Under the pieces are notes generated by a model, which was not told the origin of the DNA, made no database searches, and was given only the letters and a program-made list of their open reading frames with translations. This document shows, piece after piece, positions 1 through 5,999 of a stretch of 33,327 nt of DNA; position 1 is the stretch's first letter, and the number at the start of each line of letters is the position of its first letter. The position numbers and the translations under genes are program-made. Source of the stretch: a virus; IMG/VR virus record IMGVR_UViG_3300037042_001568, positions 1 through 33,327 of that record; one strand, 5' to 3'.

Positions 1-124
1 TGCACCTGAGAGAAGGCAAAATTTTATTGAGATAGTTAAAAGTTATATCGACCACGATTGCAGTGATTTAACTTATATTGAGTTCAACAACGAATACACG
101 AAAATTAAAAAATATTTAAAATAA
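1..124 (+). CDS. 3' end of a small unknown protein (5' truncated by window start)
   Basis: The first 124 bases are the C-terminal 40 codons of a reading frame ending in TAA at 122-124. It is the same gene as the complete one at 31899-32111; the translated ends differ at one residue (N for K), and the DNA over 1-139 differs at about six positions from 31988-32126. No known domain is recognised; the visible part is acidic and helical. Because the window starts inside this gene and a complete copy lies at the far end, this is best read as a second strain's allele of the same locus rather than a separate gene. Confidence 0.75.
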   Translation, partial: APERRQNFIEIVKSYIDHDCSDLTYIEFNNEYTKIKKYLK

Positions 125-135
125 TCTTGGAAAAG

Positions 136-166
136 TTTGCATAATAGAAAAGTAGTTGTATATTTG
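136..166 (+). promoter_or_regulatory. Bacteroidetes-type promoter
   Basis: TTTG at 136-139 and TATATTTG at 159-166 are separated by 19 bases, matching the Bacteroidetes housekeeping pattern. It would start transcription near 172, about 17 bases before the ATG at 189. In the other allele of this locus the -33 box is kept (32123-32126) but the -7 box is a different sequence belonging to an HNH cassette. Confidence 0.65.
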
Positions 167-188
167 AGAACAAATTAAAACAAACAAT

Positions 189-446
189 ATGAAAACAATA
201 GCAGAACAAAGAGTAGCAGCGATAAGAGTGATAAATAACATTATTACTTTAAAAACAAACGTGTTTAACGGTTGCGAAGCTGACGAATTAGAACTGGAAG
301 AACAATCTAAAAGACTTGAAGGAATTAAAAATTGGGCAATTAGCAATAACCAACTACCTGAAATTAAAAACTATTTTAATTCTCATAATTTCGGGCAAAG
401 AAATCAATTTGCTGCTGCTGAACTATCTTCTTATTTTCATTCTTAA
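189..446 (+). CDS. Unknown 85-aa helical protein
   Basis: The product is not recognised. It is predicted to be mostly helical and charged, with an acidic stretch (ADELELEEQSK) near residues 31-41 and no membrane segment or cysteine pair. The ATG follows the A-rich leader AAAACAAACAAT, a leader type shared by several genes of this phage. It sits directly behind a good promoter (136-166) and 3 bases before the next small gene (450-626). This gene is absent from the alternative allele at 32127-32695, where an HNH endonuclease cassette occupies the same place, so it is dispensable at least in one strain. Confidence 0.6.
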   Translation: MKTIAEQRVAAIRVINNIITLKTNVFNGCEADELELEEQSKRLEGIKNWAISNNQLPEIKNYFNSHNFGQRNQFAAAELSSYFHS

Positions 447-449
447 TTC

Positions 450-626
450 ATGACAAACAAAAAAGAATGGGGAGGCGCTCGAAAAGGATCGGGCGCTAAA
501 CCAAAGTACAACGAGAAAACAACAACCATCGCTTTTCGTGTACCGATTAGCAAGGTTGAGGAGGTTAAAGAAATAATCAAAAACAAACAAACACAATGGA
601 AATTAAAAATATTTACGGAGCTGTAA
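450..626 (+). CDS. Small basic protein, possible ribbon-helix-helix DNA-binding type
   Basis: A 58-codon frame opening [20 protein letters not shown], then a stretch ending [17 protein letters not shown]. The GGARKGSG N-terminus followed by a beta-like strand and a helix starting at the PISKVEEV residues resembles a family of very small phage and plasmid proteins often regarded as ribbon-helix-helix or Arc-like DNA binders. That assignment is by resemblance only. Its last 31 bases overlap the start of the pentapeptide gene at 596 in another frame. In the other allele only the region matching its last codons remains, since an HNH cassette ends exactly there. Confidence 0.55.
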   Translation: MTNKKEWGGARKGSGAKPKYNEKTTTIAFRVPISKVEEVKEIIKNKQTQWKLKIFTEL

Positions 627-1057
627 TTTATACCAGCAAAAAAGAAACAATCAGAGAGGCAGTTATTAATGCGAACTCGGAATGGGCGAACCTGAAAGGG
701 GCGTACTTGAAAGGGGCGAACCTGAAAGGGGCGGACTTGGAAGGGGCGAACTTGGAAGGGGCGTACTTAGAAGGGGCGTACTTGAAAGGGGCGTACTTGA
801 AAGGGGCGAACTTGAAAGGGGCGAACTTGGAAGGGGCGGACTTGGAAGTGGCGTACTTGAAAGGGGCGGACTTGGAAGTGGCGTACTTGAAAGGGGCGTA
901 CTTGAAAGGGGCGAACTTGAAAGGGGCGAACTTGGAAGGGGCGAACTTGAAAGGGGCGGACTTGGAAGGGGCGGACTTGAAAGGGGCGAACTTGAAAGGG
1001 GCGTACTTGAAAGGGGCGTACTTGAAAGGGGCGAACTTGGAAGGGGCGGACTTGTAA
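596..1057 (+). CDS. Pentapeptide-repeat protein, truncated allele
   Basis: The 153-aa product has a 30-residue head ([17 protein letters not shown]...) followed by 24 complete repeats of A(N/D/Y)L(K/E)(G/V) and a partial one. Such repeats fold as a right-handed quadrilateral beta-helix; some members mimic DNA and bind gyrase, but no function can be assigned here. The frame stops at TAA 1055-1057 because 11 bases present in the other copy (32715-33327) are missing after the last repeat. The lost C-terminal part remains intact in another frame to 1247. The start ATG is preceded by AAAAACAAACAAACACA. Compared with the other allele this is a truncated form, though an assembly error in the repeats is possible. 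Confidence 0.8.
   Translation: MEIKNIYGAVIYTSKKETIREAVINANSEWANLKGAYLKGANLKGADLEGANLEGAYLEGAYLKGAYLKGANLKGANLEGADLEVAYLKGADLEVAYLKGAYLKGANLKGANLEGANLKGADLEGADLKGANLKGAYLKGAYLKGANLEGADL
682..1054 (+). repeat. 15-bp tandem repeat array (pentapeptide coding), allele A
   Basis: About 25 tandem 15-base units of the form GCG-NAC-TTG-NAA-GGG. Nearly all variation falls on two bases per unit: the first base of codon 2 (A, G or T giving N, D or Y) and the first base of codon 4 (A or G giving K or E). The only other change is GGG to GTG in two units. Its high GC contrasts with the AT-rich genome. Confidence 0.9.
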
Positions 1058-1247
1058 GTGGAGTGTTTTTATTGTAGGAGAAAAAATAAAAATAGGGTGT
1101 AAAGAAAGAACAATTGAAGAATGGGAAGAGTGGTTTAAGTCCAGTGAAGAGTTTTCAACTAAAAGAGGTACTCCCGAATTTAAAAGAATAGAAGGAATGT
1201 TTAATGCTTACGCGGCTTACTATAAAACTGTAAACGATGGAAAATAA
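1053..1247 (+). pseudogene. Frameshifted C-terminal remnant of the pentapeptide-repeat gene
   Basis: From 1053 to the TAA at 1245-1247 the sequence encodes [20 protein letters not shown] and continues to the end in the frame that is fused to the repeats in the copy at 32715. It has no start codon of its own. The segment has a beta-rich start (VFIVGEKIKIG) and an acidic helix with [11 protein letters not shown]. Retention of an open, near-identical frame suggests the 11-base loss is recent or an assembly artefact. Confidence 0.75.
1116..1242 (+). repeat. 127-bp perfect direct repeat, left copy (contig-end overlap)
   Basis: Identical base for base to 33201-33327, the last 127 bases of the window. 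The bases just before it differ (T at 1115, C at 33200). A length of exactly 127 equals the largest k-mer commonly used by de Bruijn graph assemblers, so this is most likely the overlap that closes a circular contig. Confidence 0.9.
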
Positions 1248-1509
1248 AGATACAAGGTTAATCTACGTTTACGATTCAAACGGCACTTTGGTAAACGGTA
1301 AGCCTTTTGTTGGCTTCAACAGCGTATTCGATTACATTGATGCAAGCGAGGGGCTTATAGAACTGATGGCAAGTTTAAAGAGATACAATCAAATTAGAAT
1401 GCAATGCAGACCGAACGGCGATATGATAGCTGGTTACTACTTCCGCACCAGACCTACAACCGTATTCAAATCAAAAGTGAAGTTTTACAGTTTAAAATTA
1501 AAAGCATGA
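1237..1509 (+). CDS. Unknown 90-aa protein, NUMOD1-like pattern
   Basis: The product begins MENKDTRLIYVYDSNGTLV and has the sequence order Y-x-Y-D-x-x-G ... F-x-S ... GYYFRTRP near the end. This resembles the small NUMOD1-type modules attached to homing endonucleases (YxYDxxGxxxxxFxS...GY), but no catalytic domain is present, so the resemblance may be incidental. The ATG overlaps the end of the pentapeptide remnant (1245-1247) and the TGA overlaps the next start at 1506, so it belongs to a tightly packed forward series of small genes. Confidence 0.6.
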   Translation: MENKDTRLIYVYDSNGTLVNGKPFVGFNSVFDYIDASEGLIELMASLKRYNQIRMQCRPNGDMIAGYYFRTRPTTVFKSKVKFYSLKLKA

Positions 1510-1829
1510 AAGCAGCAGAAAGAACAACGTACATCTACAGAATAGTAGGTGAACAAAGACACCTCGAAATGGTATGCCCAACGATAAGCGCAGCATCGAG
1601 ATTTGTAGCGACAGAATTAGATTTGAACGTGAGAACCTTTAGGATTGAAGGGCATATAGACACAGAGATACCAGTCGGGAATCGATACGTGTTAACTTCA
1701 TATTTAAAATGGAAAAGCAAAGCCAAGCAAATAAACGAATTGATGATTGAAGCAGCAAACAAACCTCAACATTTGCGATTTACTGGATTTAATTATAAGT
1801 TTGACGAATGCGACGAATTGCAAGGATAG
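1506..1829 (+). CDS. Unknown 107-aa protein
   Basis: Not recognised. The start is taken as the ATG at 1506, overlapping the previous stop by four bases (ATGA), rather than the longer upstream frame inside the previous gene. The product (MKAAERTTYIYRIVGEQRHL...) looks like a small alpha/beta protein with a basic middle (KWKSKAKQ near residues 70-77). The end overlaps the start of the nuclease-like gene at 1808 by 22 bases. No membrane segments or cysteine motifs. Confidence 0.6.
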   Translation: MKAAERTTYIYRIVGEQRHLEMVCPTISAASRFVATELDLNVRTFRIEGHIDTEIPVGNRYVLTSYLKWKSKAKQINELMIEAANKPQHLRFTGFNYKFDECDELQG

Positions 1830-2095
1830 ACAGCAACCAGAAACAAATAGTTGAACAACTAAGGAGATTAGGTGTAACGGTGTTGCATACTCACCAGCTT
1901 AAAAACTGCTTTGATATTTTGGTTGGGTACGAAAAAAAGAACTACGCTTTTGAGATTAAGGATGGAAGCAAGCCGAAAAGCGCAAGGAAGTTAACGGAAG
2001 GTGAGCAAAAGTTTTTTGACGGCTGGCTGGGGCAAGTTGATAAAGTTGAAAGCATTGAAGATATTTGTCGAATAATAGGTATAAAAATGATTTAA
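1808..2095 (+). CDS. PD-(D/E)XK-type nuclease, VRR-NUC-like
   Basis: The 95-aa product contains CFDILVGYEKKNYAFEIKDG at residues 34-53: a candidate acidic D36, then E49 and K51 in an E-x-K on a beta strand, as in the PD-(D/E)XK core. Length and pattern match the stand-alone nucleases of the VRR-NUC or Holliday-junction-resolvase-like group found in many phages. A role in DNA processing or resolution before packaging is plausible but inferred. It overlaps the previous gene by 22 bases, and the next gene begins just after its stop. Confidence 0.65.
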   Translation: MRRIARIDSNQKQIVEQLRRLGVTVLHTHQLKNCFDILVGYEKKNYAFEIKDGSKPKSARKLTEGEQKFFDGWLGQVDKVESIEDICRIIGIKMI

Positions 2096-2096
2096 A

Positions 2097-2273
2097 ATGG
2101 GCGATTACGACTTAATGCCTTTTGGCAATTATGAAGGCTGGGAACTGGGCGATGTACCAGCTGAATATTTACTCAGCATCCTTAAAGACGGCAAAGCAAA
2201 AGGGCAACTAAAAGAATACATCGAGGATGTGAAAGACATATTGGAGTTAGAAATACAAGGTAAATTGAATTGA
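2097..2273 (+). CDS. Small DUF3820-like protein
   Basis: A 58-codon frame starting one base after the previous stop. The product contains MPFGNYEGWELGDVPAEYLL at residues 7-26, matching the pattern of DUF3820 proteins (MPFGKYKGxxLxxVPxxYLxWL). These small proteins are common in phages and bacteria and have no settled function; some relatives are fused to or sit beside exonucleases. Here the neighbour is a nuclease-like gene, which fits but proves nothing. Confidence 0.6.
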   Translation: MGDYDLMPFGNYEGWELGDVPAEYLLSILKDGKAKGQLKEYIEDVKDILELEIQGKLN

Positions 2274-2324
2274 AAGCAAGCGTAATGAAGAAATTTTTAT
2301 AAATTCGTAAAAACAAACAAACGA

Positions 2325-2621
2325 ATGAGCGGCAATTTCGATGCAGAGAAAAGAGTTCTAATTGACAAGATGCTAAATGATTGCATTGAAGATATGACGA
2401 GAGAGAAGGTGAATGAATATTACGAGTATATTAGGGACAAGTTTTATATTTACAACCTCCCGAAAGAATGCGATTTGATGCACGTATTGAAACAAAGGTT
2501 CTACGGTAGGGGCAAATGGTGGATGATAGACTGCCCGATTAATAAGTTGAAATTGATACAAGCAAAGAGAGAAACATATAAACGACCTTACTTTATTGAG
2601 GTGCTAAAACAGATAGGATGA
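2325..2621 (+). CDS. Unknown 98-aa protein
   Basis: Not recognised. The product begins MSGNFDAEKRVLIDKML and is predicted helical in the first half, with several aromatic and basic residues later (RFYGRGKWWMIDCPINKLK, residues 68-86). The ATG is preceded by the leader AAAACAAACAAACGA. Its TGA overlaps the ATG of the next small membrane gene (ATGA at 2618-2621), indicating translational coupling. Confidence 0.55.
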   Translation: MSGNFDAEKRVLIDKMLNDCIEDMTREKVNEYYEYIRDKFYIYNLPKECDLMHVLKQRFYGRGKWWMIDCPINKLKLIQAKRETYKRPYFIEVLKQIG

Positions 2622-2773
2622 ATAGAAAATTAAAAGCAGTAGTTCAAACGGTGTTATTTACAGCCTTAATAGGTTCGTTGGTGTCGTTATCTTATCTTAC
2701 CAATTGGAAGGTCGGGGTAGCAGTTTACACGCTTATATCATTGCATTACTTATTAGCGAAAGATGAAAAGTAA
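2618..2773 (+). CDS. Small 51-aa membrane protein
   Basis: The frame starts in an ATGA overlap with the upstream gene. After a basic N-terminus (MNRKLK) come two hydrophobic stretches, about residues 8-28 and 32-47, separated by a short TNWK turn, followed by a charged tail. This is the pattern of a two-span inner-membrane peptide. No family is recognised; superinfection or host-modulating roles are possible but not supported. It overlaps the next small gene at 2763. Confidence 0.5.
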   Translation: MNRKLKAVVQTVLFTALIGSLVSLSYLTNWKVGVAVYTLISLHYLLAKDEK

Positions 2774-2852
2774 AGAGGCAGAGTATTACGCAAGGATAGT
2801 TAAAGAGGCTATCAAGGAAGTAAAGAAACGTAAAGTAAAGAAAAAGAAGTGA
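2763..2852 (+). CDS. 29-aa lysine-rich peptide
   Basis: A short frame whose ATG overlaps the upstream stop and whose TGA overlaps the GTG of the following gene (GTGA at 2849-2852). The product is very basic, ending in a run of KKRKVKKKK, and may be a nucleic-acid-binding peptide. Support is only the tight overlap on both sides; it may not be a real gene. Confidence 0.35.
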   Translation: MKSKEAEYYARIVKEAIKEVKKRKVKKKK

Positions 2853-2953
2853 ACGAATTAACAATAATAAAGTGCATAGTGTGTGAGTCTGTTATAGACC
2901 ACGCTGAGGTGTTTTGTTATAAGTGTGGGGTTGCATTGAAGCAGCCTATTTAA
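2849..2953 (+). CDS. 34-aa zinc-ribbon peptide
   Basis: Reading from GTG at 2849, the peptide has two CxxC knuckles, KCIVCE (C9, C12) and FCYKCG (C23, C26), separated by ten residues. This is a compact zinc-ribbon. The start overlaps the previous stop as GTGA, and the TAA is 14 bases before the ParB-like gene. Small zinc ribbons of this size occur in phage genomes, usually without known function. Confidence rests on the spacing of the four cysteines. Confidence 0.5.
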   Translation: MNELTIIKCIVCESVIDHAEVFCYKCGVALKQPI

Positions 2954-2967
2954 TTAAAAGAAAACAA

Positions 2968-3567
2968 ATGGAAGCAAAAAAAGTTAAAATAAGCGACATT
3001 AAACTTAACCCGAATAACCCGCGATTAATAAAAGATGACAAGTTTGCCAAGCTGGTGAAGTCGGTTAAAGAATTTCCCGAAATGTTAGACATTCGCCCGA
3101 TAGTGGTGAATAGCGATATGATTATTTTAGGCGGCAATATGCGATTTAGAGCGTGCAAAGAAGCTGGTTTAAAAGAGATACCCGTTATCATTGCAGAAGG
3201 ATTGACAGAGCAGCAACAGAAAGAATTTTTGATTAAAGATAATGTAGCTGGTGGAGAATGGGATTGGGATATGCTGGCGAATGAATGGGAAAATGAAGAA
3301 TTGATTGAGTGGGGCTTGGATGTTGGCGGCTTTGATTTGGATAGCGATAAACTGGGAACTGATTTCACTTTGCCTGATGGAGAGAAAGCACCATTTCAAC
3401 AGATGACTTTTACACTTGCAGATGAACAAGCAATACAAATAAAAAACGCTATTGATGATATAAAGCAAACAGATGAGTATAAGTACGCTGAAACAATGGG
3501 TAATGAAAATAGTAATGGAAATGCACTTTATTTAATTATAATGCAATGGGCAGAGCAAAGGAAATAA
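2968..3567 (+). CDS. ParB-like nuclease-fold (ParB/Srx) protein
   Basis: The 199-aa product has the ParB N-terminal signature: LNPNNPRLI at residues 13-21, RPIVVNSDMIILGGNMRFRA at 43-62 with the GGNxR motif, and KEIPVIIAEGLTEQQ after it. The family binds CTP or acts as a nuclease; in phages such domains are common next to or fused with DNA-modifying enzymes, as here with the Mom-like gene, whose start overlaps its last 22 bases. I chose ATG 2968 because the family similarity starts directly after it; a longer frame from 2923 would run through the zinc-ribbon gene. The C-terminal third is less conserved and acidic. Confidence 0.8.
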   Translation: MEAKKVKISDIKLNPNNPRLIKDDKFAKLVKSVKEFPEMLDIRPIVVNSDMIILGGNMRFRACKEAGLKEIPVIIAEGLTEQQQKEFLIKDNVAGGEWDWDMLANEWENEELIEWGLDVGGFDLDSDKLGTDFTLPDGEKAPFQQMTFTLADEQAIQIKNAIDDIKQTDEYKYAETMGNENSNGNALYLIIMQWAEQRK

Positions 3568-4286
3568 TTGTTAAGGTAATACCGTCAAAGGTTGCTAATG
3601 AGTTTGTAAAGAAACATCATTATAGCGGTAAGGTTGTGCCAAATTCAACTTTACATTTTGGTTGCTTTTTAGATGATAAGTTGCATGGGGTATTAAGTTA
3701 CGGACCAAGTATTAATAAAAAAGGCACAATAAATTTAGTTCAAGGTACAGGTTGGAATGAATTTATTGAACTTAATAGGATGGCTTTTGATGACTATTTG
3801 CCAAAATATAGTGAAAGCAGGTGTATTGCTATAAGCATTAAATTAATAAAAAAAAATGCACCACAAATAAAATGGATAATAAGTTTTGCAGATGGTACAC
3901 AATGTGGTGATGGTACTATATATAGAGCAAGTGGATTTAATTTAGTTGGTATTGCAATAAGTGGGCAAGTTTTTGATTTTAATGGTGAAATAGTACATGG
4001 AAAAATATTGTGGGATAAAAGTCTAGTAAAAGGTTGGACTGTTTCAGATGATTGTATGAACAAATTAAGAGCAAAAGGTCATAAAATTGAAAGATTAAAT
4101 GGGTTTCAATTTAAATACATATATTTTATAGATAAACAAAAAATAACTGATTTAACAGTTCCAATACTTCCATTCAGCAAAATAGATGAAATGGGTGCGG
4201 GAATGTATAAAGGGAAAAAAATAACCCTCCAAGAAAGGAAGGTTATTAATAAGAGCGGTGCAATAGATTCGAACTTTACTTCTTAA
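3546..4286 (+). CDS. Mom-like DNA adenine-modification protein
   Basis: The 246-aa product resembles the Mom family of phage Mu, a GNAT-fold protein that converts adenine to a methylcarbamoyl-type derivative and protects phage DNA from restriction. Visible features: VANEFVKKHHYSGKVV near residues 16-31, WNEFIELNRMAFDDYLPK around 70-87, and WIISFADGTQCGDGTIYRAS around 109-128. Length is close to that of Mu Mom. It overlaps the ParB-like gene and together they look like a DNA-modification pair. Codons are visibly more AT-rich than those of the flanking genes, suggesting separate acquisition. Its last 33 bases overlap a tRNA-like gene on the opposite strand, so the C-terminus (KSGAIDSNFTS) may be a non-native extension. 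Confidence 0.75.
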   Translation: MGRAKEIIVKVIPSKVANEFVKKHHYSGKVVPNSTLHFGCFLDDKLHGVLSYGPSINKKGTINLVQGTGWNEFIELNRMAFDDYLPKYSESRCIAISIKLIKKNAPQIKWIISFADGTQCGDGTIYRASGFNLVGIAISGQVFDFNGEIVHGKILWDKSLVKGWTVSDDCMNKLRAKGHKIERLNGFQFKYIYFIDKQKITDLTVPILPFSKIDEMGAGMYKGKKITLQERKVINKSGAIDSNFTS

Positions 4287-4324
4287 CTGGAATGTTAAGC
4301 GTGCGACCATTACACTAACACCGC
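4254..4324 (-). tRNA. tRNA-Gly(UCC)-like gene with unusual anticodon arm
   Basis: Read on the minus strand from 4324, a 71-base cloverleaf forms: acceptor GCGGTGT with GCACCGC (one T-G pair), D arm GTG-TAATGGTCG-CAC, anticodon arm CTTAA with TTAAG, T-loop TTCGAAT and discriminator T, which is the bacterial glycine type. TCC after a T gives a glycine UCC anticodon. Oddities: the anticodon loop is eight bases (CATTCCAG), or six if the C-G closes; the variable region is only three bases; and the T stem has two mismatches in five. No CCA is encoded. It lies opposite to all surrounding genes and overlaps the end of the Mom-like gene. It may be functional, decayed or a remnant. Confidence 0.6.
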
Positions 4325-4358
4325 ATTGATTTGTCAAATATAAAAAAATAATTGAACA

Positions 4359-4772
4359 ATGGCATACGATAAAAAGAAAATATTAGAGCAAGCAAAGGAA
4401 GCAATCATAAAAAATAAGTTGTTTTTTACTGATGATATTATAGCCTTTATACCTATTGCACGAAGTACGTTCTATGAATGGCAAATGGATAAAATGGACG
4501 AACTAAAAGATTTGTTAGAGCAAAACAAAACAGAGTTGAAGGTATCGATGCGCGCCAAGTGGTATAAGTCCGATGCACCAGTGCTTCAAATGGCTTTAAT
4601 GAAATTAATATCTTCGCCCGAAGAACATCGTAAGTTATCAATGAATCATACCGATGTTACAACGAATGGTGAAGCGATTAACAAGCCGATAATCATAGAC
4701 TGGAAAACAGATGAACCAACAGACGAAAATAACACCATTCCAAAAGCAAAGGGAAGCCAAAAAAATAGCTGA
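4359..4772 (+). CDS. terS: Terminase small subunit
   Basis: The 137-aa product lies directly upstream of and overlaps the large terminase. Its N-terminal half holds a helix-turn-helix-like region (FFTDDIIAFIPIARSTFYEW, residues 22-41), where small subunits bind the packaging start site. The middle is helical and probably oligomerises (ELKDLLEQNKTELKVSMRAKW), and the tail is polar. Assignment rests on position, size and the HTH. The start at 4359 is the first ATG after the tRNA-like gene, in an A-rich leader. The last 62 bases overlap the large-subunit gene in another frame. Confidence 0.75.
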   Translation: MAYDKKKILEQAKEAIIKNKLFFTDDIIAFIPIARSTFYEWQMDKMDELKDLLEQNKTELKVSMRAKWYKSDAPVLQMALMKLISSPEEHRKLSMNHTDVTTNGEAINKPIIIDWKTDEPTDENNTIPKAKGSQKNS

Positions 4773-5952
4773 TACTAAGACCTTCACCTTATACGGGGGC
4801 GCTATCAGAGGTGGAAAAAGTTATTGGTTACTGCTTTGTTTACTTACTAATTGCTTTAAATACGATAAAAGTAGGTGGTTAGTGGTACGTGAATCATTAC
4901 CAACGCTTCGCAGAACTATATTAGTAACCTTTCAAAGATTGCTTGATGACGGCTTTCAGCAATACGTTAAAGAGTTCAATCAGCAGACAATGACGGTTAC
5001 CTTTACCAATGGAAGCCAAATTATATTTTTAGCTGAATCATTCGACACAGACAAAGAACTAAATAGGTTTAGAGGTCTCGAGATTAATGGCGCTGGCTTA
5101 GATGAAATAAACGAACTGCAAGAGGCAACATTAAACAAGGTGATCGAGAGAAGTGGAAGCTGGACTGGTTCGCCCAAGTGCCCTATTCAAATCTTAGCAA
5201 CGTGTAACCCTTCGGGCGGTTGGGTAAAGTCAAGGATATACGATAAGTGGAAGGATAACACACTGCCACCAACATGGGCATACATACCAGCGAAGATTAG
5301 CGACAATCCGCACATTCCAAAAGATTACGTCGAATCATTGAAGGCAAATATGCCAGCGCACGAATACGATGTGTTTGTTAATGGCAACTGGGAGGTTAGC
5401 TTAACGGGCTCACTATTCAAGCGTACAGAATTCAATTACTTCGAGGAGTTGCCAACGGGTAAAGCGGAAAGCGTGTTAGGTTATGTCGATGTTGCAGATG
5501 AAGGTAGCGATTACCTATGTGCGTTGTGGGCGAAGATATACGACGGCAAGATATACATTACAGACGCAATATTCACGCAAGACACAATAGATATAACATG
5601 CCCAATGGTTGCAGCTAAGATAAAAGAGTTGAACGCTGACTATACACGTATTGAGGCAAACAATCAAGGGAGTGGTTTCATTCGCTTACTTCGGCAATCG
5701 GTGCAGGAAGATAAAGTATTAAGCATAAAGAACACCGCAAACAAGCACACGCGAATATTGATGGCTTACCACATCATAAAGAATAAGTTTGTTTACGTTC
5801 ACCCTGAGAAGCAGACAGATGAATATAGGGCAATGATGCAACAGATATACGAGTATAAGAAAGACGGTAAGAGCAAGCACGATGATGCACCTGATGCGAT
5901 GGCTGGGCTGGCGAACTTCATACAAGCCTTACTGCCGCACATCTTTGAATAA
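4711..5952 (+). CDS. terL: Terminase large subunit (packaging ATPase and nuclease)
   Basis: The 413-aa product carries both terminase domains. ATPase: Walker A GGAIRGGKS at residues 29-37, Walker B acidic pair in GLDEINEL near 129-136, and a coupling motif ILATCNPSGG near 161-170. Nuclease (RNase H fold): GYVDVADEGSDY near 257-268, RIEANNQG around 313-320 and HDDAPDA near 390-396, supplying the metal-binding acids. It packages DNA into proheads with the small subunit. The start is the ATG at 4711 inside the small-subunit gene, giving a 62-base overlap; a later start would remove part of the lead-in to Walker A. Ends 47 bases before the portal gene, with a promoter between. Confidence 0.95.
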   Translation: MNQQTKITPFQKQREAKKIADTKTFTLYGGAIRGGKSYWLLLCLLTNCFKYDKSRWLVVRESLPTLRRTILVTFQRLLDDGFQQYVKEFNQQTMTVTFTNGSQIIFLAESFDTDKELNRFRGLEINGAGLDEINELQEATLNKVIERSGSWTGSPKCPIQILATCNPSGGWVKSRIYDKWKDNTLPPTWAYIPAKISDNPHIPKDYVESLKANMPAHEYDVFVNGNWEVSLTGSLFKRTEFNYFEELPTGKAESVLGYVDVADEGSDYLCALWAKIYDGKIYITDAIFTQDTIDITCPMVAAKIKELNADYTRIEANNQGSGFIRLLRQSVQEDKVLSIKNTANKHTRILMAYHIIKNKFVYVHPEKQTDEYRAMMQQIYEYKKDGKSKHDDAPDAMAGLANFIQALLPHIFE

Positions 5953-5958
5953 AAAAAA

Positions 5959-5986
5959 TTGACAATTACTTTTATAATTAATTTTA
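5959..5986 (+). promoter_or_regulatory. Late promoter before portal gene
   Basis: TTG at 5959-5961, 17 bases, then TAATTTTA at 5979-5986 (TAnnTTTG with a final A). The same TTG-N17-TAnnTTT arrangement occurs at 7440, 11160 and 20690. The portal ATG is at 6000, so the 5' leader would be only about 8-10 bases. Confidence 0.55.
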
Positions 5987-5999
5987 AAAAAAAAATCAG

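Noticed and set aside
682-1054. Diversity-generating retroelement target
   Set aside because: No reverse transcriptase or template repeat is visible, and second-position adenines in the AAC codons do not vary.
682-1054. CRISPR-like array
   Set aside because: The 15-bp units have no unique spacers and encode pentapeptide repeats in frame.
682-1077. A second long open frame through the pentapeptide repeats, rich in G, E, R and L
   Set aside because: It is the +1 reading of the 15-bp repeats, which stay open in more than one frame because of their composition; there is no independent start signal.
4330-4352. TTG and TAATTGAA before the small terminase gene as a fifth late promoter
   Set aside because: Spacing is 15 bases and the -7 box has three mismatches to TAnnTTTG.
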